Source: Candidatus Eiseniibacteriota bacterium
GTDB taxonomy: Bacteria; Eisenbacteria; RBG-16-71-46; CAIMUX01; WJJG01
Reading direction: 5' to 3'
Assembly: GCA_016867695.1 (NCBI GenBank)
Contig: VGIY01000070.1
Span: forward strand, 1-10,424
DNA length: 10,424 nucleotides
A program made the translations under genes and the position numbers. This document shows positions 1 to 6,457 of this stretch, piece after piece. The notes beneath the pieces are model-generated. The model was not told the origin of the DNA. It searched no databases and saw nothing but the letters and a program-made list of their open reading frames with translations. Within the stretch, counting starts at the first letter, position 1; each line of letters starts with the position of its first letter.

Positions 1-182
1 GTGTGCCAGTTGCCACCGGCCGGGTTGTTCCAGGTGATCGTGTCCGCCAGCGGGGCCGAGGCCCCGGCCAGCAACGCGACCAGCCCCAGGGTCGCCAGGA
101 GCGCGGGAGCCGCGCGGCGCCGCCCGCGCCCGACCGACTCCCGAGTCCGTGAGCGATCATGCCATCTCTTCGTCGGGCCCAT
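1..182 (-). CDS. Secreted protein, N-terminal fragment with Sec signal peptide
   Basis: The first 60 residues of a gene that runs off the left edge. The start is the ATG at 182, chosen because AGGAGG (plus-strand 188-193) lies 5 nt upstream. The protein has a basic n-region rich in Arg (residues about 5-23), then a hydrophobic core ALLATLGLVALLAGASA and Ala-X-Ala type cleavage options (ASA or PLA), so the mature chain probably starts near DTITWNN. The mature start TWNNPAGGNW resembles the opening of extracellular repeat proteins whose repeats read like W-x-N-P-x-G-G-x-W; that likeness is from memory, and the function is unknown. The gene overlaps the preceding small gene by 26 nt, which suggests translational coupling. 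The signal peptide and start are directly visible; the nature of the mature protein cannot be judged. Confidence 0.72.
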   Translation of the reverse strand, partial: MGPTKRWHDRSRTRESVGRGRRRAAPALLATLGLVALLAGASAPLADTITWNNPAGGNWH

Positions 183-393
183 CTTTGCCTCCTCCCCTGT
201 TGCCGTACGGCGCCGCGACATCGCCAGCCTCCGACGCCGATCCGAGACCGGTGACGACCAGCATGCCCTCCATGAAGGCGACGAGGTCGGCCGGGCCGGA
301 GAAGGCGGCCTCCTCGCCCGTCCGCACGTGTCGGACCCTCCCGCGGAAGGCTCCCGAAGCGGTGCGCATGAAGCGCACGACGAAGGTCGACAC
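157..393 (-). CDS. Small conserved protein of unknown function (78 aa)
   Basis: The start is the GTG at 393, giving (M)STFVVRFMRTASGAFRG. An ATG in frame at 474 exists but has no ribosome binding site and would add a compositionally odd stretch. A GGAGAGG lies about 11 nt before the GTG, a little far. Residues 3-46 contain the pattern FVVRF...SGAFRGRVRHVRTGE...F.G...L..FM, which I recognise as typical of small uncharacterised bacterial proteins in which a beta-strand pair is followed by 'hVRTGE' and a helix. The last 30 residues are polar, Gly- and acid-rich, and look disordered. No signal peptide or membrane segment is seen. The 3' end overlaps the start of the secreted protein gene, so the two are probably one transcript. 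No function is proposed. Confidence 0.6.
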   Translation of the reverse strand: MSTFVVRFMRTASGAFRGRVRHVRTGEEAAFSGPADLVAFMEGMLVVTGLGSASEAGDVAAPYGNRGGGKDGPDEEMA

Positions 394-488
394 CGCCCGC
401 CTATCCTCTCCAGCGCCCGATCGCCGCCACCCGGCGACCGCGAGGGGGCACTTCCCCCCGTCACGCGCGCCCACGATAGCGATGGGGC

Positions 489-506
489 TGTTACGGGCGT
501 GTTACG
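489..506. promoter_or_regulatory. Direct repeat TGTTACG x2 at 11-bp spacing, possible regulator box
   Basis: TGTTACG occurs at 489-495 and again at 500-506, exactly 11 bp apart (CGTAACA on the minus strand). It lies about 100 bp upstream of the GTG of the small minus-strand gene. Direct half-sites one helical turn apart are typical of OmpR-family regulators such as PhoB or PhoP, but no flanking promoter is clear, so the assignment is inference. Confidence 0.25.
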
Positions 507-562
507 CGGGATGGCGTGGATCGGGGAAGGACCGCTAGGCCGTCTGCCGGGGATCCGGCCAT

Positions 563-580
563 GGCCGCCAGTCCGCGGCC
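563..580 (-). terminator. Short GC hairpin just after the guaA stop
   Basis: GGCCGC (563-568) and GCGGCC (575-580) form a 6-bp stem with a 6-nt loop, starting 3 bp beyond the guaA stop on the minus strand. No T-run follows, so it is at best a weak or Rho-assisted terminator. Confidence 0.25.
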
Positions 581-582
581 CC

Positions 583-2430
583 CTACTCCCACTCGATCGT
601 GCCCGGAGGCTTGGTCGTGACGTCGAGGCACAGGCCGCTCACTCCGGGCAGCGGGAGTATCGCCTCGCACAGCTCGGCGACGAGCGCCTCGGGCAGCGCC
701 GCGGGCTGGGCGGTCATCGCCCTCTCGGAGTGGACGGGGCGGACGACGATCAGCTCCTCGCCGCGGCCGTCCATGGCCACCGGCAGCGCCACCGTCGGGC
801 ACTGCCAGATGGCCTGCATGAGGCCGTGGCGCGCGAGGCCCTGCATGACCGCCTGATCCGCCTCGCGCAGGAGATCGAGCCGCTCCCCGGTCACGCTCGC
901 CCGGCGCAGCTCCAGCCGCGGCGCGCCGCCGCGTTCCCGCCTCCCGGGATCCGCGAGGTCGAAGCAGCAGCGGTTGACGCCGTCCACGCTCTTGTAGATC
1001 TGGCCGGCCGCCGCCAGGACGGCCGCCCAGGGCGCCGTGCCGTGGAGGAGCACGGGCCACTCGTAGGCGCGCAGGTCCGCCTTGACGCCGACCGAGCGCA
1101 CGGGCATCGCCGCGGCACCCAGGCCGAAGGCCGCCGCCAGCCCGGCCGCCTCGGCCTCGATCCGCGCCAGCTCGCGCCGCGCGTCCTCGTCGAGCGTACC
1201 GTCGCTGCAGAGCAGGCGCACGCCCAGGCCGGGCCCGGGGAAGGGGTGGCGCTCCAGGAGGTCGGCGTCGAGCCCGAGCGCCGCCCCCAGCTCACGCACC
1301 TCGACCTTGTACAGATCGCGCAGCGGCTCGAGCACCTTGCCGGCGCGGACCATCGCCTCGACGAGCGGCACCCGGTTGTGATGCGTCTTGATCAGGTCGG
1401 CGCGCTTCGTGCCCTTGGTCTCGATCGTGTCGGGGTAGATCGTGCCCTGAGCCAGCAGCGCGTCGGCAACGCCGAGCCGCTCCATCTCGCGCTGGCAGAC
1501 CTCGATGAAGGCGTTGCCGATGGCGATGCGCTTGCGCTCCGGCTCGACCCGTCCCGCGAGCGCGCGCAGGAACTCCCTTGACGCGTCGACGAAGTGGAGG
1601 TTGTCGGTGATCCCCCAGCTACGGAAGCGCGCGATCACGCCGGCGCTCTCGCCCTTGCGCATGAGCCCGTTGTCGATGTGCAGCAGGTGCGTCCGCTCGC
1701 GGCCCAGCGCCTCGACGATCAGGCGCGCGCAGACGGTCGAGTCGACGCCGCCGCTGGCCAGCAGGAAGGCGCGCCCGCCTCCCGCGCGCGCGCGGATCGC
1801 CTCGATCTGCTCCTCGACGTAGCGCGGCATCGTCCAGGTCGGGCGGCAGCCGCAGATGCCGCGGACGAAGTTCTCGAGCATCTCCTGCCCGTGGACCGTG
1901 TCGTCGACCTCGGGATGGAACTGGAAGCCGTAGCGGCGCAGCTCCTCGTTGGCGATCGCCGCGTTGCGGTGGGCTTCATGGCCGCCGTCGTGCTCGGAGC
2001 GGCCCAGCTCGACGAAGCCCTCGGGCAGCTCGGTGACCGAGTCGCCGTGGCTCATCCAGACGGTCTCCTCCGGCCCCAGGCCGGCCAGCAGCGGGCTCTC
2101 GCCCGTCACGCGCAGACGGGCGAAGCCGTACTCGCGCCGCGTGTGCTCGACGCGCCCGCCGTAGCGCTTGGCGATCTCCTGGTGGCCGAAGCAGAGGCCG
2201 AGGATCGGGACGGGCAGGTCGAGGAGTCCGGCGGTGTAGTCGGCCCCCTCGCCGTGCGCGCTCAGCGCGGGGCTGCCCGAGAGGATGACGCCGCGGTAGG
2301 CGCGCAACGCCTCCAGCGGCGCCTCGGGATCGACGATCTCGGCCAGAACGCGCAGCCGGCGCACCTTGGCGGCGATCAGGTGCGCGTACTGGCCTCCGAA
2401 GTCGACGACGGCGATGCGGTCGTGCTCCAT
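583..2430 (-). CDS. guaA: GMP synthase (glutamine-hydrolysing), long type
   Basis: Converts XMP to GMP using glutamine and ATP, the last step of guanine nucleotide synthesis, in the cytosol. The start is the ATG at 2430, which begins MEHDRIAVVDFGGQY as in the family and has GGAG about 9 nt upstream. Residues 1-190 form a class I glutamine amidotransferase: nucleophile Cys80 in GLCFGHQ, His172 and Glu174 in FHPEVDD. The ATP-pyrophosphatase P-loop SGGVDST is at 226-232, followed by HIDNGLMRKGES, LLAQGTIYPD, LIKTHHN and RHPFPGPGLGVR. The C-terminus KPPGTIEWE (607-615) is the family signature. At 615 aa it is about 90 residues longer than the E. coli form (525 aa); the extra length is in the C-terminal dimerisation part, as in eukaryotic-type enzymes such as human GMPS. 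All key residues are present. The rhomboid gene upstream overlaps its first 55 bp, so the two are co-transcribed. Confidence 0.97.
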   Translation of the reverse strand: MEHDRIAVVDFGGQYAHLIAAKVRRLRVLAEIVDPEAPLEALRAYRGVILSGSPALSAHGEGADYTAGLLDLPVPILGLCFGHQEIAKRYGGRVEHTRREYGFARLRVTGESPLLAGLGPEETVWMSHGDSVTELPEGFVELGRSEHDGGHEAHRNAAIANEELRRYGFQFHPEVDDTVHGQEMLENFVRGICGCRPTWTMPRYVEEQIEAIRARAGGGRAFLLASGGVDSTVCARLIVEALGRERTHLLHIDNGLMRKGESAGVIARFRSWGITDNLHFVDASREFLRALAGRVEPERKRIAIGNAFIEVCQREMERLGVADALLAQGTIYPDTIETKGTKRADLIKTHHNRVPLVEAMVRAGKVLEPLRDLYKVEVRELGAALGLDADLLERHPFPGPGLGVRLLCSDGTLDEDARRELARIEAEAAGLAAAFGLGAAAMPVRSVGVKADLRAYEWPVLLHGTAPWAAVLAAAGQIYKSVDGVNRCCFDLADPGRRERGGAPRLELRRASVTGERLDLLREADQAVMQGLARHGLMQAIWQCPTVALPVAMDGRGEELIVVRPVHSERAMTAQPAALPEALVAELCEAILPLPGVSGLCLDVTTKPPGTIEWE

Positions 2431-3302
2431 CCCTGCCTCTCCGGCGCCGGCTCTCCCCGGCGCCTCAGCAGCATCGCCCGGCCGCGCGCGTGCGGGGGCA
2501 GCCACCAGCCGAGCGCGAGCCCGGCGACCAGCCCGCCGACGTGCGCGCGCCAGTCGGCGTGCAGCAACGACGGCAGGACGACGACCAGTAGCCCGGGAAG
2601 GTAGATCCTCCGGGCGCGCCAGCGGTGCCACCGCGGCAGCCGCCCGATGTGGCGCAGCACGAAGCCGCCGAAGGCGCCCATCAGCGCGTAGACCGCGCCC
2701 GAGGCGCCGATGCTCAGGGGTCCGTGCCCCTTCAGCCAGAACGACGCCGCCGCCCCGGCCAGGCCGCCGAGGAGATAGACGATCAGCACCCGGCGGCCAT
2801 AGAGATACTCGACGAAGGCGGCCGAGGGAAGCAGCGAGATCAGGTTCGCGCCCAGGTGGCGCAGGTCGGCGTGCAGGAAGAGGGTCGCCGCGACGCCGAT
2901 CGGGTTGCCGCGGCCGACGAGGAGCTCGTGCAGGTCCCAGGCGAGGGCCCAGATGGCTCGGGGGTAGGCGTCCCGCCAGAGCAGGAGCAGGGCGCCCGCG
3001 GCCAGCAGGTTGAGCGCCAGGAGCAGCTCCGTCGCCGACCAGCCGCGGCGCGGGAAGGCGATCGCGAGGAGGTCGGCGAAGGGCCGGGCGCCGGGGTCGC
3101 GCCCCGCCTCGCGGCGGTCGGCCTCGCCCGTGCGGCGGAAGAAGTCGTAGAGGGGCAGCCGCGCCGCCGGCTGCCAGAGGCCGTCGCTGAGCTGGAGGGA
3201 GAAGACCAGCGCATCGGGAGGAACGCGTCCCTCGGAGACGTGCGCCTCCCACTCCTCCTCCGGGAAGCGCAGTTCCTTCGTCCCTACGCGCACGCGGACC
3301 AT
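2376..3302 (-). CDS. Rhomboid-family intramembrane serine protease with N-terminal GYF_2-like domain
   Basis: The start is the ATG at 3302, with GGGAG 5 nt upstream; longer upstream frames are shadows of the divergent gene. The protein has 308 aa. Residues 1-56 (VRVGTKELRFPEEEW...VSEGRVPPDALVF...WQPAARLPLYDFF) resemble the GYF_2 (DUF4339) fold common at the front of bacterial membrane proteins. Residues about 90-270 are hydrophobic with six or so membrane segments. Rhomboid landmarks are HADLRHLGAN (144-153), the catalytic serine in GASGA (Ser201) and the catalytic histidine in AHVGGLVAG (His254). The catalytic pair is intact, so an active intramembrane protease is expected; its substrate is unknown. 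The C-terminal 18 codons overlap the start of guaA in another frame, and the Ser/Thr-rich tail there looks unstructured. Family assignment is firm; the N-terminal domain call is tentative. Confidence 0.88.
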   Translation of the reverse strand: MVRVRVGTKELRFPEEEWEAHVSEGRVPPDALVFSLQLSDGLWQPAARLPLYDFFRRTGEADRREAGRDPGARPFADLLAIAFPRRGWSATELLLALNLLAAGALLLLWRDAYPRAIWALAWDLHELLVGRGNPIGVAATLFLHADLRHLGANLISLLPSAAFVEYLYGRRVLIVYLLGGLAGAAASFWLKGHGPLSIGASGAVYALMGAFGGFVLRHIGRLPRWHRWRARRIYLPGLLVVVLPSLLHADWRAHVGGLVAGLALGWWLPPHARGRAMLLRRRGEPAPERQGWSTTASPSSTSEASTRT

Positions 3303-3438
3303 TGCGACTCCCGTCGACCTCCGCGCCGTGATACGATACCCGACCGACCCGACGACAGGGGCCGGTGCCCTCCTCCGGGGCGGGCTCGGGTCGGCCGTGC
3401 CGGCTCCAGGATACCCGATCGATTCGCAGGAGGATACG
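3303..3438. promoter_or_regulatory. Divergent intergenic region between rhomboid and acetyltransferase genes
   Basis: This 136-bp stretch must hold promoters for both directions. The sequence GTGATACGATACCC (about 3328-3341) is the only AT-leaning patch and could supply a -10 element in either direction. No convincing -35 partner is seen. AGGAGG at 3428-3433 is the ribosome binding site of the plus-strand gene. Confidence 0.35.
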
Positions 3439-4008
3439 GTGGCCCAGCCCTTCGTCCACCCCAAGGGGATCAACGATTCCGAGCACGTCGGCGCCGGCAC
3501 CCGCATCTGGGCCTTCGCCCACGTGATGAAGGGCGCCCGCATCGGCGAGCACTGCAATATCGGCGAGGGCGCCTACATCGAGGGGGGCGCCGTGCTCGGC
3601 GACCATGTGACCGTCAAGAACGGTGTCTGCGTCTGGGATCTCGTCACCTGCGAGAACTACGTCTTCCTCGGACCCCACGCGGTCCTGACCAACGACCCGG
3701 TGCCGCGCAGCCACCCCGACTACAAGGGGCACCCCGAGAAGTGGCGGCCGACGCTGCTGCGCGAGGGGACGACGATCGGCGCCAACGCGACGATCGTCTG
3801 CGGCCACGAGCTCGGGCCCTGGTGCTTCGTCGGCGCCGGAGCGGTCGTCACGCGCGACGTGCCCGCCCACGCGCTCGTCGCCGGCAATCCCGCGCGCCGG
3901 ATCGGCTGGGTCTGCCGCTGCGGGCGGCGGCTGACCGAGGAGCTGCGCTGCCCGGCGTGCGCGCTGGCCTACCGGCGGGCGGCGCAGGGATTGCAGCCGC
4001 TCGAGTAG
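3439..4008 (+). CDS. WbpD-like UDP-sugar N-acetyltransferase (left-handed beta-helix) with Cys-rich C-terminus
   Basis: The start is the GTG at 3439, 5 nt after AGGAGG, giving (M)AQPFVHPKG. An in-frame ATG at 3328 has no comparable site and would prepend a Pro/Gly-rich stretch. Residues 8-155 are hexapeptide repeats ([LIV]-G-x4) of a left-handed beta-helix: GAGTRIWAFAHV, ARIGEHCNIGEGAYI, VLGDHVTVKNGVCVWD, then VFLGPHAVLTNDPVPRS, TIGANATIVCG and FVGAGAVVTRDVPAHALVAGNPAR. This order matches enzymes of the WbpD/WlbB type, which acetylate the 3-amino group of UDP-2-acetamido-3-amino-uronic acids with acetyl-CoA for O-antigen or capsule sugars. The C-terminus has C159-x-C161 and C171-x2-C174, a likely small zinc ribbon. 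It is 12 bp from the rqcH-like gene, so the two form one transcript. The exact nucleotide-sugar substrate cannot be read from the sequence. Confidence 0.85.
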   Translation: MAQPFVHPKGINDSEHVGAGTRIWAFAHVMKGARIGEHCNIGEGAYIEGGAVLGDHVTVKNGVCVWDLVTCENYVFLGPHAVLTNDPVPRSHPDYKGHPEKWRPTLLREGTTIGANATIVCGHELGPWCFVGAGAVVTRDVPAHALVAGNPARRIGWVCRCGRRLTEELRCPACALAYRRAAQGLQPLE

Positions 4009-4020
4009 CCGGAGAGGGCG

Positions 4021-5802
4021 ATGGCCCCAACTCACGCCGAGCTCGTGGCCGCGCTGCGCACTGCGATCGCCGGGCGAGCGGCGATCCTCGACGCGCACAC
4101 CGAGGGCGTCGAGCAGGTCGTGCTGCTGATCGGCGGCGACGACGGAACCCGCCACGAGCTCCACCTGCTCCTGCTGGACCCTCGCCCCTGCTTCTGGCTC
4201 GAGCGGGCCGCGCGTCGGGGCCGGGCCGAGGGCGGAGGCTTCGACGACTGGCTGCGCCGCCATGTCGCCGGCGCGAGGATCGCGGGCGTCGGCGCGGGCC
4301 TCTCGGGGCGCATCCTGCGACTCGACCTCCGTTGCCCCGCTCCCGGCGCGTTCGATCCTCTGCGTGCTCCGGGCACCCCTCGCTTCCCCGCCCTCCCCGC
4401 GGCGCTCATCCTCGACCCGCTGCCCGGGGCGGCCCGCCTCCTCGTGCTGGATGCCGGCGGAGATGTCATCCAGCGCTATCCCCCAACGGCGCACGGGGAG
4501 CCGCGCGGGCGCGGCGCCCCCGGCAGCCGCTACGCGGAGCCGCGAGCGTCGCGCGTCACCGCGGAAGAGGAGGATGGCAATGGCGCGGACGGCGGGATGG
4601 GAGCGGCGGCGGGCCGCGGGGCTGATGGGGGATCCGCAGCGGGCGCGGACTCCGGCGCAGATGCGGGTTCCGGAACGGGCGCCGCCCCCGCGGTCGCCGG
4701 GTCGAGTGCGGGCTCTCCTCCGGCGGCCGATCCGGATGAGCTCTTCCGCGTCGCTCGAGAGCGCGCCGCAGCCGTCGTCGGCCTTGCCCGCGCCGCCGAG
4801 TGCGTCCGCCGGGTGCGCAGGATCCTGCGCGCCGAGCGGGACCGCCTGGCCCGGCTGCAGGTCAAGCTGGACGCGGAACTCGAGCAGGCGCGCGGCGGCG
4901 GCGACTGCCGTCGCCAGGCCGAGGCGCTGCTCGCCCATGCCCGCCGCGTCCCCAGGGGCGCACGCTCTGTCGCGCTCGAGGACCCCGGACAGCCGGAGCG
5001 CGTGCTGACGATCGCGCTCGATCCCCGGCTCGGCTTCAGCGAAAACGCCAAGCGGCTGTTCCGCAAGGCGGCGCGGCTCGAGCGCTCGCTGCCGCTTCGC
5101 GAAGCGAAGGCCGCTCAAGCGGCGCGGCTGGCGCGCGAGATCGAATCCTGGCTGGCGCTGCCGGCGCTGGCCGAGCCACCTCCCCCGAACTCCAGGAAGA
5201 GCGGCGCGGCAGCCGGGTCGGGCGCTCTCGTCCGACCGGAGGATGCGATCGACGGACTCATGGCGGCCCTGCAGGAGGCGCGCCGACGGCTCGCGCAACT
5301 CGATCCGGGGTTGCGCCGGAGCTGGGCGGCGGCGGTCGATCGCTGGCGAGAAGCGCTCGCCGGGCTCGATCGCCCGCTCAACCGGCCGGGCTTCGAGGCG
5401 CGCCGGCCAGCTCCGGAGGAGGCCGTGGCTCCCGCCGCCCGCCCGCGGCGCTTCTCCCTGCCGGGAGGATGGGAGGTTTTGGTCGGCCGCTCGAACCGGG
5501 AGAACGATCTGCTGACGCACAGGATAGCCCGTCCCGGCGACCTTTGGCTCCACGCCCGCGGCGCCGCGGGCAGCCATGTCGTCCTGCGCGCGACGGCACG
5601 AGGCGCGAAGCCGTCAAAGGCGATCATCGATCGCGCCGCCGCTGTCGCCGCCTACTACAGCAAGGCGCGCACCTCCGCGCTGGTGCCGGTCGTCTATACC
5701 GAGAAGCGCTATGTGCGCAAGCCGCGCAAGGGGGCGCCCGGATTGGCGGTCTGCCTGCGGGAGAGCGTGACGATGGTCAAGCCCGCGTTGCCCGAGGAGT
5801 GA
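4021..5802 (+). CDS. rqcH: RqcH-like NFACT-family protein (ribosome quality control)
   Basis: Bacterial RqcH binds 50S subunits with stalled peptidyl-tRNA and recruits tRNA-Ala to add alanine tails that mark the chain for degradation. The start is the ATG at 4021, about 7 nt after GGAGAGG. Residues 1-152 match a divergent NFACT-N domain (DWLRRHVAGARIAGVG, then AALILDPLP and LLVLDAGGDVI). Residues about 156-236 are Gly/Ala/Asp/Ser low complexity. Residues about 240-375 are the coiled-coil middle, including ALDPRLGFSENAKRLFRKA, typical of the family. Residues 477-589 are the RNA-binding NFACT-R (DUF814) domain with EVLVGRSNRENDLLTH, DLWLHARGAAGSHVVL, AAYYSKAR and YVRKPRKGAPG. The helix-hairpin-helix domain expected after NFACT-N is not recognisable, and the usual Asp-Arg motif reads Gly96-Arg97. 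NFACT-R is unmistakable; Ala-tailing activity is doubtful. At 593 aa it is near the family norm only because of the linkers. Confidence 0.88.
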   Translation: MAPTHAELVAALRTAIAGRAAILDAHTEGVEQVVLLIGGDDGTRHELHLLLLDPRPCFWLERAARRGRAEGGGFDDWLRRHVAGARIAGVGAGLSGRILRLDLRCPAPGAFDPLRAPGTPRFPALPAALILDPLPGAARLLVLDAGGDVIQRYPPTAHGEPRGRGAPGSRYAEPRASRVTAEEEDGNGADGGMGAAAGRGADGGSAAGADSGADAGSGTGAAPAVAGSSAGSPPAADPDELFRVARERAAAVVGLARAAECVRRVRRILRAERDRLARLQVKLDAELEQARGGGDCRRQAEALLAHARRVPRGARSVALEDPGQPERVLTIALDPRLGFSENAKRLFRKAARLERSLPLREAKAAQAARLAREIESWLALPALAEPPPPNSRKSGAAAGSGALVRPEDAIDGLMAALQEARRRLAQLDPGLRRSWAAAVDRWREALAGLDRPLNRPGFEARRPAPEEAVAPAARPRRFSLPGGWEVLVGRSNRENDLLTHRIARPGDLWLHARGAAGSHVVLRATARGAKPSKAIIDRAAAVAAYYSKARTSALVPVVYTEKRYVRKPRKGAPGLAVCLRESVTMVKPALPEE

Positions 5803-6357
5803 TCGGCGGGCCTGGAAGGGGAAGCGCGGGACCCTCCCCTGCCGGCGTCTTTCCCTGGCGGGTTCGCGCGCCTGTCGCCGGCCGGAGCGAGTCGGCGCGG
5901 TGGGACAGGTTCCCTCGGCGCGTCGCTCCCCTGGGGCGGGGGCGGGCCACCGGCGCGACGGTCGATAGAGGGAAGGGCGGAGCAGTTGACGCTGGGCCGG
6001 CCGGATTGCCCGCCCGGCCCCCGCCTGCCTGCCTACTCCCCCTCCCTCCTGCATGCGTATCTGGATGTACGCAGTACCCGGTGCCAGTGACCGATTGCCT
6101 ACGTCCCCTCGATCCGCCTTCACCCGAATGGCCGGCAAACCCCAATTGGCTGATACCGCCGCCCTAGCGGGTATTGGGGGGCAATCCCCGACATCCGTGC
6201 GAAGTGGTTCGTGCAGAACACCTGGCGCGGAGCCTGGAAGCGGGGTAGACACTGGCAGTTCGCATGCCCAAGCGTAGGCAGTGACCCCCGGGGCAAGGGG
6301 AGGGGCTCTCCCGTAGGATCCGGGACCCGGCACCGAAGGCGAGGTATGTGGGCAGCA
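5803..6357. other. Gene-free stretch with hairpins between rqcH and the cassette attC
   Basis: There is no credible gene in this 555-bp stretch: open frames here lack ribosome binding sites and family motifs. Just after the rqcH stop, AGGGGA (5817-5822) and TCCCCT (5835-5840) could form a weak hairpin, possibly a terminator without a T-run. A clearer imperfect hairpin spans 6140-6179: CCCCAAT pairs with ATTGGGG, with an alternative inner pairing of ATACC with GGTAT. From about 6050 the sequence is less GC-biased than the flanking genes, which suits accessory or cassette-derived DNA. No integrase, tRNA or insertion sequence end is seen. Confidence 0.5.
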
Positions 6358-6457
6358 AGAGAACGCTGGCGTTCAGCCGCGGCGGGCGGCGAATTCAGCG
6401 CATCGGGTTACCCTTTGGTTTCCGCCGCCCGACGGCGGCTGGAACGCCTTGTTGGGC
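6358..6457 (-). repeat. attC-like integron recombination site (minus orientation)
   Basis: Read on the minus strand, the order is that of an attC site. R'' is GCCCAAC (6457-6451), then spacer AA, then L'' GGCGTT plus one unpaired C (6442) plus CAGCCGC. A central stem follows (CGCCGCCC 6423-6430 with GGGCGGCG 6384-6391 in plus coordinates). L' is GCGGCTG and AACGCC (6380-6368), then spacer AGC and the core GTT (6364-6362). L'' and L' pair perfectly except for the single extra base on the R'' side, as in classical sites such as that of aadA7, and the two spacers do not pair. The orientation agrees with the toxin-antitoxin genes, with the site at their 3' end. The odd point is R' = GTTCTCT instead of GTTRRRY. 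Confidence 0.8.

Noticed and set aside
1..1581. Long plus-strand open frame antisense to guaA and the left-edge genes
   Set aside because: It mirrors guaA codons, has no family motifs or start signal, and is a GC-driven shadow.
2625..4625. 666-codon plus-strand open frame across the rhomboid and acetyltransferase genes
   Set aside because: It is antisense to the rhomboid and out of frame with the clear acetyltransferase and NFACT genes; its composition is Arg/Gly/Pro-rich.
583..5577. A single 1664-codon open frame on the minus strand
   Set aside because: Only the part from 2430 down is GuaA; upstream it is stop-free by GC bias, lies antisense to the rqcH and acetyltransferase genes and shows low-complexity Arg/Ala/Pro text.
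5614..6333. 239-codon minus-strand frame over the rqcH end and the gene-free stretch
   Set aside because: No ribosome binding site or domain, and half of it is antisense to NFACT-R. A gene remnant in 6050-6330 cannot be excluded but is not supported.
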